From the NCBI GenBank assembly GCA_021808205.1, contig JAKBCD010000032.1, forward strand, positions 1 to 8,838: a DNA stretch of 8,838 nt, given 5' to 3'. Positions 1 through 6,075 of the stretch are shown in pieces (position 1 is the stretch's first letter; each line of letters begins with the position of its first letter). The notes under the pieces are model-generated. The model was not told the origin of the DNA, did no database searches, and saw only the letters and a program-made list of their open reading frames with translations. The DNA is from Pseudomonadota bacterium. Its GTDB lineage: Bacteria > Pseudomonadota > Alphaproteobacteria > Acetobacterales > Acetobacteraceae. Both the position numbers and the translations under genes were made by a program.

Positions 1-698
1 AGGTGAACCCGCAGGACATCGCCCTGCACACCAAGCGCAACATCATCGCCAACCCCAACTGCTCCACCATCCAGATGGTGGTGGCGCTGAAGCCCCTGCA
101 TGACCGCTTCAAGATCAAGCGCGTGGTGGTTTCCACCTACCAATCCGTCTCCGGCGCGGGGAAGGAAGGCATGGACGAGCTCTACCAGAACACCAAGGTT
201 TCCTTCGTGAACCAGGCGGCCAACCCGCAAGTGTTCCAGAAGGACATCGCCTTCAACGTCATCCCGCAGATCGACGTGTTCATGGATGACGGCTTCACCA
301 AGGAAGAATGGAAGATGACGGTCGAGACCCGCAAGATCCTCGACCCCAACATCAAGGTTGTCGCCACCTGCGTGCGGGTGCCGGTGTTCATCGGCCACTC
401 CGAATCCGTGAACGTGGAATTTGAAAATCCGGTTTCCGTGAAGGAGGCGCGCGAGGTGCTGGCCAAGGCGCCGGGCGTGGTGGTGGAAGACCGGCACGTG
501 GCCGGCGGCTACATCACCCCCATCGAGTGCCAGGGCGAGGACGCGACCTTTGTCTCGCGCATCCGCAAAGACCCAACGGTTGAGAACGGCCTGGCCTTCT
601 GGTGCGTCTCCGACAATCTGCGCAAGGGTGCCGCACTTAACGCGGTACAAATCGCCGAAGTGCTGGTAGCACAGAGATTGCTGAAGAAGGCGGGATGA
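1..698 (+). CDS. asd: Aspartate-semialdehyde dehydrogenase, 3' part (5' end outside window)
   Basis: This cytoplasmic enzyme reduces aspartyl-4-phosphate to aspartate-4-semialdehyde with NADPH, the branch-point step toward lysine/diaminopimelate, threonine and methionine. About 231 residues are visible of a family length near 340, so roughly the first 110, including most of the NADP-binding domain, lie upstream of the window. The GTG at position 3 is an internal Val codon, not a start. The catalytic cysteine sits in the motif NPNCST (codon at 60-62). Further on come STYQSVSGAGKEGMDEL and the substrate-binding stretch CVRVPVFIGHSE, with its Arg and His about 105 and 112 residues after the Cys. 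The C-terminus ends NAVQIAEVLVAQRLLKKAG before TGA, as in the TIGR01296-type family. No gene follows on the same strand within the next 370 bp, so it looks like the last gene of its transcript. The family call is secure; only the N-terminus is unseen. Confidence 0.96.
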   Translation, partial: VNPQDIALHTKRNIIANPNCSTIQMVVALKPLHDRFKIKRVVVSTYQSVSGAGKEGMDELYQNTKVSFVNQAANPQVFQKDIAFNVIPQIDVFMDDGFTKEEWKMTVETRKILDPNIKVVATCVRVPVFIGHSESVNVEFENPVSVKEAREVLAKAPGVVVEDRHVAGGYITPIECQGEDATFVSRIRKDPTVENGLAFWCVSDNLRKGAALNAVQIAEVLVAQRLLKKAG

Positions 699-933
699 AA
701 TTCAACTGTTTGGGTCGGCATCGGAACACCCAACGATTGGTGTTGGTGCTGATTCTTCTAGGAAGTTTCCAGGCTTCGTCGGGAATGACACCTCTGGACC
801 CTTTTAGAGCTGTAAATTGAGGCCGGCAGGCTGCTTTCTGTACGCAATGGGAGGCCTGTTGTTCTCCGGGATATTCCTTCGTTAATACGGCGTCATCTTG
901 ACGCTCGGGCATCAAGATACCCGCATACTTGCT
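699..933. other. Intergenic region between asd and the repeat, no gene seen
   Basis: I find no convincing gene here. The two 60-base rows I counted (721-780 and 841-900) are each 50% GC, against 67% for a counted coding row in hrcA (3661-3720), so this is compositionally non-coding. A weak hairpin follows the asd stop: AACACCCAA (725-733) can pair with TTGGTGTT (737-744) with one bulged C. It lacks a real T-run, so it is at best a poor terminator. A minus-strand open frame (637-915) crosses the region but overlaps the asd 3' end, has no recognisable domain, and is probably chance. Confidence 0.6.
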
Positions 934-1075
934 CTAGAGCCGGATGATTACAGATCGAATCATGGGCATGATCCGCTCTAAAATCTGAATCCGCCTCTAA
1001 AACAATGAGATAGAGGGGGATTCAGACTTCAGGCCCGCGCGCAAAGCGAGCGAGCCTGAGGTCATCGCGCTCTAG
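934..1075. repeat. Compact palindromic, MITE-like intergenic repeat with three nested hairpins
   Basis: The ends form an imperfect inverted repeat: 934-948 (starting CTAGAGC) against 1061-1075 (ending GCTCTAG), matching at 12 of 15 positions. Inside are three stems. Stem A pairs TAGAGC(C)GGAT (935-945) with ATCCGCTCTA (971-980). Stem B pairs TCTGAATCCGCCTCTA (984-999) with TAGAGGGGGATTCAGA (1011-1026), 15 of 16 bp with an 11-nt loop. Stem C pairs 1029-1042 with 1046-1059, 12 of 14 bp around an AAA loop. ATCCGCTCTAAAA (971-983) is echoed by ATCCGCCTCTAAAA (989-1002). There is no coding capacity and no clear target-site duplication. It lies between the convergent asd and SIMPL genes and may also stop transcription. 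I recall similar CTCTAAAA-rich elements between genes in alphaproteobacteria, but a genome-wide copy count is needed to call it a family. Confidence 0.65.
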
Positions 1076-1764
1076 TTCGCGGCATCCAGCTCTATCTCGG
1101 CGGAGACATTCGCCGTGATGGTAATTTTATCAGGGGCGGATTGCGGTGCGGGGGCGGCGACAGCCATAGCCATCATGCGTGGCATCGGCGGCACCGGCCC
1201 GCCGCCCGTGTTCACGTTCAGCGTTTTCAACGCCCCCACTTTTTTGTGCAGCGCATCCGCGATGTCATCAGCCTGGACACGAAGCTGCGCCAGTGCATCG
1301 CGGATGGCCGCACGCTGCGCCTTATCCTGCCCTGCCTGAGAGAGATCGCCGCTCAGGCCATTCAGCAACAGCCCATCCGCCTGCATCTGCGCCAGCAGGG
1401 TCGTAAATGCCTTGTCCGGCACGCCATCCATTGCGGGCTTGGTAAGGGTGAGGCTTTGCGAAGCGGTGAATTGCGTCTGGGTCTGGCCGTTCGGCGTACT
1501 GGAATAGCTGTTATAGCCGCCGGTGGTCACCACCACGCCCGGCACTTCTTTCGCAGCCGCCATGGCCTTGGCAACCGCCTGGTTCACCGCCCCTTGCGCG
1601 CTGGCGGCATCCGGCTTCACGGCCTGCACGTTAAAATTCGCCACCGCCTCATCTGGCGCGGCCTGGGCGGTGCCGCTGGCGCTTAGGCGGAGCGCCGTTT
1701 GCGCCGCGGCAGGCAGCGCCAACCCGGTGAGAACCGGAACCAGAAGTAGAGACTTCAGCGACAT
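1072..1764 (-). CDS. SIMPL-domain (DUF541/YggE-like) periplasmic protein
   Basis: This is a 230-residue exported protein of the SIMPL family, the group of E. coli YggE and Brucella BP26. Members are periplasmic, some form oligomeric rings or channels, and YggE has been linked to oxidative-stress protection; the molecular role is not settled. Residues 1-22 form a signal peptide (MSLKS, a hydrophobic stretch, then LPAAAQ) with likely cleavage near AAA-Q. The mature part opens LRLSASGTAQAAPDEAVANF, the usual first strand of the fold, and has a Gln/Ser/Thr-rich middle (GGYNSYSSTPNGQTQTQF). An Ala-rich helix follows (residues about 150-172), then a Gly/Pro/Met-rich loop (about 187-205) and the closing strand ITITANVSAEIEL. 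A GAGGGAGT Shine-Dalgarno (1771-1778) lies 6 nt upstream of the ATG. It starts 21 nt after ispD, so it should be co-transcribed as the last gene of rph-ispD-SIMPL. Its TAG stop (1072-1074) falls inside the right end of the palindromic repeat, so a few native C-terminal residues may have been changed. Confidence 0.9.
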   Translation of the reverse strand: MSLKSLLLVPVLTGLALPAAAQTALRLSASGTAQAAPDEAVANFNVQAVKPDAASAQGAVNQAVAKAMAAAKEVPGVVVTTGGYNSYSSTPNGQTQTQFTASQSLTLTKPAMDGVPDKAFTTLLAQMQADGLLLNGLSGDLSQAGQDKAQRAAIRDALAQLRVQADDIADALHKKVGALKTLNVNTGGGPVPPMPRMMAMAVAAPAPQSAPDKITITANVSAEIELDAAN

Positions 1765-1785
1765 TTGTTTACTCCCTCGGGTTGT

Positions 1786-2463
1786 TCAGCCCTGCAGCAT
1801 GGCCTCTGCTCTGACCAGGTCAGCCGCAGTGGTGATTTTGAAATTATCCTCGGCTCCCAACACCATCTCCACCCTTAAGCCCGCATGTTCGGCGATCATC
1901 GCGTCATCGGTGAAATCCGTCTCCGGCGCGGTCAGCACCGCGTGGCGGTGGGCGTGCAGAATATCCTTATAGCGGAAACCTTGCGGCGTCTGCGCGCGCC
2001 ACAGCCCGGCGCGGCTGACCGTGCCGGTTATCACGCCATCCTCCACCCGCTTCAGCGTATCTGTCAGGGGCACGCCGACGATGGCGGCGGCATTGCGCGC
2101 CAGCACCTCCAACACGGCGGAGATGGTGTGCGGCGCAATAAAAGGCCGCACCGCGTCATGGATCAGCACGGTCCCGGGCTTCAAGGCGCCGATCGCCTCC
2201 AGCCCCAGGCGGACGGAATCCTGCCGCTCCTTGCCGCCAAAGCGCACCGCCAGCAGCTTTTCCAGCCCGGCGGTGGCGTCGTCATACAGCGCCTGGTCGT
2301 CCGGGTGGATCAGCACCTGCACCGCGTCAATGTCGGGGTGCCGGGCGAGGGCCTGGATGGTGTGGCGCAAAATAGGGTGGCCGGCCAAAGGCAGATATTG
2401 CTTGGGCAGCGGCCCGCCAACCCTGTAGCCCCGCCCCGCCGCAACGATCAGCCCGATATTCAT
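1786..2463 (-). CDS. ispD: 2-C-methyl-D-erythritol 4-phosphate cytidylyltransferase, monofunctional
   Basis: IspD transfers CMP from CTP to MEP, giving CDP-ME in the MEP (non-mevalonate) isoprenoid pathway. The protein has 225 residues, the normal single-domain length. The N-terminal CTP loop reads LIVAAGRGYR then PKQYLPL, with Arg14 and Lys21 matching E. coli Arg20 and Lys27. Next come FGGKERQDSV (76-84), IHDAVRPFI with Asp103 matching Asp106, VPLTDTLKR (131-139), TPQGFR (159-164), TDDAMIAEHAG (185-195) and GAEDNFKIT with Lys209 matching Lys213. All expected catalytic residues are present. The ATG at 2463 is chosen because the domain begins there and an AGGA lies 9 nt upstream. The frame stays open 62 codons further up, but that part is inside rph and resembles no IspD. 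It starts 16 nt after the rph stop. The gene ends right after the IspD domain, with no C-terminal IspF domain and no ispF next to it, whereas many alphaproteobacteria carry a fused ispDF. Confidence 0.95.
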   Translation of the reverse strand: MNIGLIVAAGRGYRVGGPLPKQYLPLAGHPILRHTIQALARHPDIDAVQVLIHPDDQALYDDATAGLEKLLAVRFGGKERQDSVRLGLEAIGALKPGTVLIHDAVRPFIAPHTISAVLEVLARNAAAIVGVPLTDTLKRVEDGVITGTVSRAGLWRAQTPQGFRYKDILHAHRHAVLTAPETDFTDDAMIAEHAGLRVEMVLGAEDNFKITTAADLVRAEAMLQG

Positions 2464-2479
2464 CAATCCCCGTCCTGTT
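2464..2479 (-). promoter_or_regulatory. ispD ribosome binding site and rph-ispD gap
   Basis: The 16-nt gap between the rph stop and the ispD ATG reads AGGACGGGG then ATTG on the minus strand. The AGGA (2476-2473) is 9 nt from the ATG. This fixes ATG 2463 as the start and makes an internal promoter unlikely. Confidence 0.6.
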
Positions 2480-3193
2480 TCAGCCCAAAGCAGCCTTTTG
2501 TGCTGCGAATAATTCCGCCGTGCCCTGGCGCGCCAGCCCCAGCAGCGCATTGAAGGCGCGCTCGTCGAAGGTGGATTTCTCCGCCGTCGCCTGGATCTCC
2601 ACGATACCCCCGGCAGCAGTGAGGATGAAATTCGCATCTGCATCAGCACCTGAATCCTCGGCGTAATCCAGATCCAGCACCGGATTGCCCTGGAAGATGC
2701 CGCAAGACACGGCCGCTACCTGCCCCAGCATGGGCATGGATTTGATCACGTTGTTGGCGCGCAATTTTCTGAAGGCTAGCACCATCGCCACATAGGCGCC
2801 GGTGATGGCCGCGCAGCGGGTGCCGCCATCGGCGTTCAACACATCGCAGTCCAGAGTGACCGTGATCTCGCCCATCGCCTTGCGGTCCACCACGGCGCGT
2901 AAGCTGCGCCCGATCAGGCGCTGGATCTCTTGCGTACGGCCGGATTGCTTGCCGCGCGCGGCTTCACGCTCGCCTCTTGTATGGGTGGCACGCGGCAGCA
3001 TGCCGTATTCAGCCGTTATCCAGCCCTCGCTCTGGCCACGCATGAAAGGCGGCACCCGGCCTTCAATGCTGGCGGTGCAAAGCACCTCCGTATTGCCCAT
3101 GCATATCAGCGCCGAGCCCTCGGCATGGTGGGAAAACCCGGTCTCGATAGATATCTGGCGCAGCGCGTTGAACTCTCTGCCTGAGGGCCGCAT
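2480..3193 (-). CDS. rph: Ribonuclease PH
   Basis: RNase PH is a phosphate-dependent 3'-to-5' exoribonuclease that trims the 3' extensions of tRNA precursors, acting as a cytoplasmic ring-shaped hexamer. The protein has 237 residues, full family length, and its numbering matches characterised bacterial RNase PH. The start MRPSGRE is followed by [10 protein letters not shown] (33-42) and [22 protein letters not shown] (52-73). The phosphate-site Arg86 lies in [24 protein letters not shown] (123-126) carries the conserved Thr125-Arg126. [16 protein letters not shown] (173-188) holds the metal-binding acidic residues. The ATG at 3193 is preceded by GAAGGAG (3207-3201) at 7 nt. It is the first gene of the rph-ispD-SIMPL operon and is divergent from hrcA, a pairing common in alphaproteobacteria. 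In many relatives the next gene is rdgB; here it is ispD. I see no truncation, unlike the frameshifted rph of E. coli K-12. Confidence 0.97.
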   Translation of the reverse strand: MRPSGREFNALRQISIETGFSHHAEGSALICMGNTEVLCTASIEGRVPPFMRGQSEGWITAEYGMLPRATHTRGEREAARGKQSGRTQEIQRLIGRSLRAVVDRKAMGEITVTLDCDVLNADGGTRCAAITGAYVAMVLAFRKLRANNVIKSMPMLGQVAAVSCGIFQGNPVLDLDYAEDSGADADANFILTAAGGIVEIQATAEKSTFDERAFNALLGLARQGTAELFAAQKAALG

Positions 3194-3244
3194 ACTCGTA
3201 CTCCTTCACTCGTTTCACCCGTGCTATTATCCGAGCCACGCCCA
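3194..3244. promoter_or_regulatory. Divergent rph/hrcA promoter region with overlapping -10 elements
   Basis: Only 51 bp separate the rph and hrcA start codons. On the plus strand TGCTATTAT (3222-3230) is an extended -10 (TGn plus TATTAT) without a good -35. It would start transcription near 3237, only about 8 nt before the hrcA ATG. On the minus strand the same bases read GATAAT (3231-3226), a -10 for rph with a start near 3219 and a leader that includes the GAAGGAG site. The two -10 boxes overlap almost fully, so the promoters should exclude each other. No CIRCE dyad (TTAGCACTC-N9-GAGTGCTAA) is visible. These are matches by eye, not measured promoters. Confidence 0.4.
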
Positions 3245-4324
3245 ATGGACCATAGACCAAAACCTGCTTTGCCCCCCCTGCCGCCGGGGCTGGATATACG
3301 CTCCGCCGCCGTGCTCCGGGAGATTGTGGAGCAATATGTGGAAACCGGCGAACCGGTGGGCAGTCGCACGCTCTCGCGCCTGCTGCCGCACAAGCTCTCG
3401 CCTGCCACCATCCGCAACGTAATGGCGGACCTGACCGATGCCGGGCTGCTGTATTCCCCCCATACTTCCGCCGGACGCTTGCCGACCGAACGGGGCTTGC
3501 GGCTGTTCGTGGACGGGTTGCTGCAATTCGGCGAGCTCTCGGAAGATGAGCGGACGAACATCAACCTCGCCCTCCTCCGCTCCGGCCGCTCGATGCAGGA
3601 AATCTTGGCACAGGCATCCTCCCTGCTCTCGGGCCTATCCACCGCCGCCGGGCTGGTGCTGGCTCCCAAGAGCGAGGGACCGGTGCGGCATATCGAGTTC
3701 GTGCCGCTTTCACCCGGACGGGCGTTGGTGGTGCTCGTCTCGGCCGACGGGCAGGTGGAAAACCGCATTATCGAAACCCCGCCCGGCCTGCCGCCAAGCG
3801 CCCTGCAGCAAGCCAGCAACTTCATCAACGCGCATCTCTCGGGCCTGACACTGACAGAGCTGCGCCGCCACATGAAGGCCGAACTGGCGACGGACCGCTC
3901 GGCGCTGGATGAGCTCACCAGCGCGGTCATCGAGGCCGGGCTTGCCACTTGGGGCAACGGGGATGGGCTTGAAGGGCGCCGCGGCTCGCTGATCCTGCGC
4001 GGCCAGAGCCGGCTGCTGGAAGATATCGACCAGCTTGAGAAGCTCAGCGCCATCCAGGCGTTGTTCGAGCGGCTGGAAACCGAGGAAACCTTGCTGAAAC
4101 TGCTCGACCTCGCTGAGGAATCAGACGGGGTGCGCATTTTCATCGGCGCGGAATCCGGCCTTTTCGGCACCGCCGGGGTTTCAATGATCGTTGCCCCTGC
4201 GCGCAACGCGCAAGACCGGATCGTCGGCGCCATCGGCGTCATCGGCCCGACCCGCATCAATTACGGCAGGATCATCCCTGTGGTGGACTACACCGCACGC
4301 GTCATCGGTCAGCTATTGGGATAA
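3245..4324 (+). CDS. hrcA: Heat-inducible transcription repressor HrcA
   Basis: HrcA is a dimeric repressor that binds CIRCE operators in front of chaperone genes (groESL, dnaK) and needs GroEL to stay active, so titration of GroEL by unfolded protein derepresses the regulon. The protein is 359 residues from the ATG at 3245. Residues about 16-90 are the winged-helix DNA-binding domain, with AAVLREIVEQYVETGEPVGS, then LSPATIRNVMADL as recognition region and SPHTSAGRLPTERGLRLFVD. The rest is the GAF-like and dimerisation part, ending GVIGPTRINYGRIIPVVDYTARVIGQLLG, the family hallmark. An in-frame GTG at 3221 would add 8 residues (beginning LLSEPRP after the start), but no Shine-Dalgarno precedes it and it overlaps the putative -10, so I prefer ATG 3245. 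That start also lacks a clear Shine-Dalgarno, so translation may be leaderless or short-leadered. grpE, the usual alphaproteobacterial partner downstream, is absent: a terminator follows at once. Confidence 0.95.
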   Translation: MDHRPKPALPPLPPGLDIRSAAVLREIVEQYVETGEPVGSRTLSRLLPHKLSPATIRNVMADLTDAGLLYSPHTSAGRLPTERGLRLFVDGLLQFGELSEDERTNINLALLRSGRSMQEILAQASSLLSGLSTAAGLVLAPKSEGPVRHIEFVPLSPGRALVVLVSADGQVENRIIETPPGLPPSALQQASNFINAHLSGLTLTELRRHMKAELATDRSALDELTSAVIEAGLATWGNGDGLEGRRGSLILRGQSRLLEDIDQLEKLSAIQALFERLETEETLLKLLDLAEESDGVRIFIGAESGLFGTAGVSMIVAPARNAQDRIVGAIGVIGPTRINYGRIIPVVDYTARVIGQLLG

Positions 4325-4354
4325 AAACCTGCCTTTCTCGCGAAGGGCAGGTTT
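4325..4354. terminator. Bidirectional hairpin terminator between hrcA and the Do protease
   Basis: AAACCTGCCTTT (4325-4336) pairs with AAGGGCAGGTTT (4343-4354) over 12 bp, one of them G-U, around a 6-nt loop CTCGCG. Read on the minus strand the stem is followed by TTTTTAT, a standard intrinsic terminator for the protease gene. On the plus strand it ends GGTTTAATTAA, a weaker one for hrcA. The stem begins directly after the hrcA TAA. A second small stem, AATTAAC (4355-4361) with GTTAATT (4368-4374), overlaps the protease stop codon. Confidence 0.85.
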
Positions 4355-4368
4355 AATTAACCAATTAG

Positions 4369-5916
4369 TTAATTTCCGTCGCTGTTATTGCCGTTCAACG
4401 CAATGCCCACGAACAGTGCCTGCCCCTGCCGGACAATGCGCAGCGCCACCGCACCCGCTCCGGATTTGGTGGCGGCATCAATGGCGGCCACCGCGTCACC
4501 AGGGTTGGCGATATTGGTGGCGCCAACACCGACCAGCAGATCACCCTGTTGCAGGCCCGCCTGGTCGGCCAGGGAATTTGGCTTTACCCCCACGATCACC
4601 GCGCCGGTCGCGTCCTGCGGCAGATTGAGCTGGTTGCGCAGATCCGGCGTCAGCGGCGCCAAGGTCAGCCCCAGCGCGCCATTCGAGGCCGTCTGCTGGT
4701 TGTTGCCGCCGTTCTGGCCGCCCTGCTGAAAGCTGGCATCCGGGTTGTTTGGCATCTGTTCCACGGCCACGGACACATCATGCTTAGCGCCACCATGCAT
4801 ATAGGTGATATCAGCCTTGCCGGAGGGATCGATATTGGCGATATCAGCAGCCAGATCGCCAGGGCTGTTCACCGGCTGGCCATTTACCGCGATGATCACA
4901 TCGCCCGGCTTCAACCCGGCCTTCTCCGCCGGGCTGTTGGGTGCAATCGCCGCGATCAGCGCGCCGTCTTTGTTCGGATTGGTCATCGGCAGTTTCAGCG
5001 CCTGCGCCATCTGCGGCGAGATCATCTGCGCCGAAACGCCCAGGAAGCCGCGTGTGACCTTGCCATGGGCGATGAGTTGCGTGACCACGCGCTTGATCAT
5101 GTCTGACGGGATCGCAAAGCCGATGCCAACCGAGCCGCCAGAGGGCGAAAGAATGGCGGTGTTGACGCCAATCACCTGGCCCTTCTGGTTGAGTAGCGGG
5201 CCGCCGGAATTACCTTCGTTGATCGGTGCGTCGGTCTGGATGAAGCGGTCATACGGCCCGTCGCCGATATCGCGCCCCAAGGCGGAGACGATGCCCGTGG
5301 TAACGGTGTTGCCCAGACCAAACGGGTTGCCCATAGCGATAACCCATTGGCCCGCCTCGACATCTTTCGAATCGCCGAGTTCCACATAGGGAAGCGGCTT
5401 ACCGGCTTCGATTTTCAACACCGCAAGGTCGGTTTTGGGGTCCGTGCCGATAATTTTGGCCGGAAAATTATCGCCATCGGAAAGGGTGACCGTCACGGTC
5501 TTGGCATCCTTCACCACGTGGTTGTTGGTGACGATGATGCCATCTGAATTGATGATGAAGCCCGAGCCCTTGGCCTCAACCGCCTGGGGTTGCTGCGGCT
5601 GGCCGAAACCAAAGCCGAAGGGAAAGCCGGGAATCTGCGGGAAACCAGGCGGCAGGCCGTTCTGGGCCTGGCTGTCATCGCCGTCATCCGAGGCGTTGTC
5701 GACCTTCAGCTTCACATCCACCGAAACGACCGCCGGCATGATCTGTTTGACCAATGCGGAAAAATCCGGCACCGGCGTGAAACTCTGCTGCACGGCCTTG
5801 GTCGCATCGAGCGATGGGTCGGCGGCATGCGCCGGCAGGACGCTGACAGCAACCAGAGCGGTTGCACCTAGCAAGGCGCATATGCGCGCCGTGCTACGGG
5901 AAGTGGTTGGTTTCAT
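4369..5916 (-). CDS. Periplasmic Do-family serine endopeptidase (DegP/DegQ/HtrA type)
   Basis: This is an envelope quality-control protease and chaperone that degrades misfolded periplasmic and outer-membrane proteins. It has 515 residues. Residues 1-31 are a signal peptide (Arg-containing n-region, hydrophobic core, AHA-A cleavage site). The trypsin-like domain spans about 52-285 with the triad His133 (TNNHVV), Asp163 (TDLAVLK) and Ser237 (NEGNSGGP). Two PDZ domains follow, about 288-385 (TRGFLGV...NSPAEKAGLKPGDVI) and 413-505 (GALGLTL...NSLADQAGLQQGDLL), joined by a Gln/Asn/Gly-rich linker (388-412). The LA loop (about 73-111) is long, with an Asp-rich run and then a Phe/Gly/Pro/Gln-rich run. 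Two PDZ domains fit DegP, DegQ or MucD; sequence alone does not separate them, so no symbol is given. AGGAG (5929-5925) lies 8 nt before the ATG. It is monocistronic: terminator downstream, 159 bp upstream with its own promoter candidate. Confidence 0.95.
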   Translation of the reverse strand: MKPTTSRSTARICALLGATALVAVSVLPAHAADPSLDATKAVQQSFTPVPDFSALVKQIMPAVVSVDVKLKVDNASDDGDDSQAQNGLPPGFPQIPGFPFGFGFGQPQQPQAVEAKGSGFIINSDGIIVTNNHVVKDAKTVTVTLSDGDNFPAKIIGTDPKTDLAVLKIEAGKPLPYVELGDSKDVEAGQWVIAMGNPFGLGNTVTTGIVSALGRDIGDGPYDRFIQTDAPINEGNSGGPLLNQKGQVIGVNTAILSPSGGSVGIGFAIPSDMIKRVVTQLIAHGKVTRGFLGVSAQMISPQMAQALKLPMTNPNKDGALIAAIAPNSPAEKAGLKPGDVIIAVNGQPVNSPGDLAADIANIDPSGKADITYMHGGAKHDVSVAVEQMPNNPDASFQQGGQNGGNNQQTASNGALGLTLAPLTPDLRNQLNLPQDATGAVIVGVKPNSLADQAGLQQGDLLVGVGATNIANPGDAVAAIDAATKSGAGAVALRIVRQGQALFVGIALNGNNSDGN

Positions 5917-5995
5917 GCGGTTTTCTCCTGCGTCTGACCAAAACTGCCTAAATCTGTCTCAAGCAACTGCCATTCAAATGACACAGGGGGAAGAC

Positions 5996-6026
5996 GATCT
6001 CAATTGTAACAGGCCTTGGGGTTACA
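5996..6026 (-). promoter_or_regulatory. Candidate regulated promoter of the Do protease with a TGTAAC-N10-GTTACA dyad
   Basis: TGTAAC (6005-6010) and GTTACA (6021-6026) form a perfect 6-bp inverted repeat with 10 bases between. On the minus strand one half overlaps the extended -10 TGTTACAAT (6011-6003). The hexamer 17 bp upstream (AGAAGT) is a poor -35. The start would be near 5996, giving a leader of about 80 nt to the ATG at 5916. A dyad in the spacer of a promoter with a weak -35 suggests control by a dimeric regulator. The regulator is unknown to me. Confidence 0.4.
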
Positions 6027-6075
6027 CTTCTTCACCCCTGGTACGGCACCGTTTCAATTGGCCGCGCGTGGCGGG

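Noticed and set aside
725..744. Intrinsic terminator after asd
   Set aside because: The stem is only 8 bp with a bulge, and no T-run follows; an alternative pairing of TTGGGT (710-715) with ACCCAA (728-733) competes with it.
637..915. 92-codon minus-strand open frame between asd and the repeat
   Set aside because: It overlaps the asd 3' end, shows no domain or clear ribosome site, and lies in 50% GC DNA; probably chance.
1885..2553. 222-codon plus-strand open frame opposite ispD
   Set aside because: It is antisense to all the IspD motifs and is His/Gln/Arg-rich low-information sequence.
2464..2649. 62-codon N-terminal extension of ispD
   Set aside because: It lies wholly within rph, is Arg/Ser-rich and unlike IspD; a domain-matched ATG with a ribosome site exists at 2463.
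3221..3244. Upstream GTG start for hrcA adding 8 residues
   Set aside because: There is no ribosome site, and the codon overlaps the putative extended -10; the ATG at 3245 is preferred though not proven.
3106..4260. 384-codon minus-strand open frame opposite hrcA
   Set aside because: It is antisense to a complete hrcA, extends into rph, and is Ser/Arg-rich without a domain, typical of a GC-rich shadow frame.
6061..6075. Terminator after the universal stress protein gene
   Set aside because: Only a 3-bp GCC/GGC stem with no T-run is visible, so no terminator is called.
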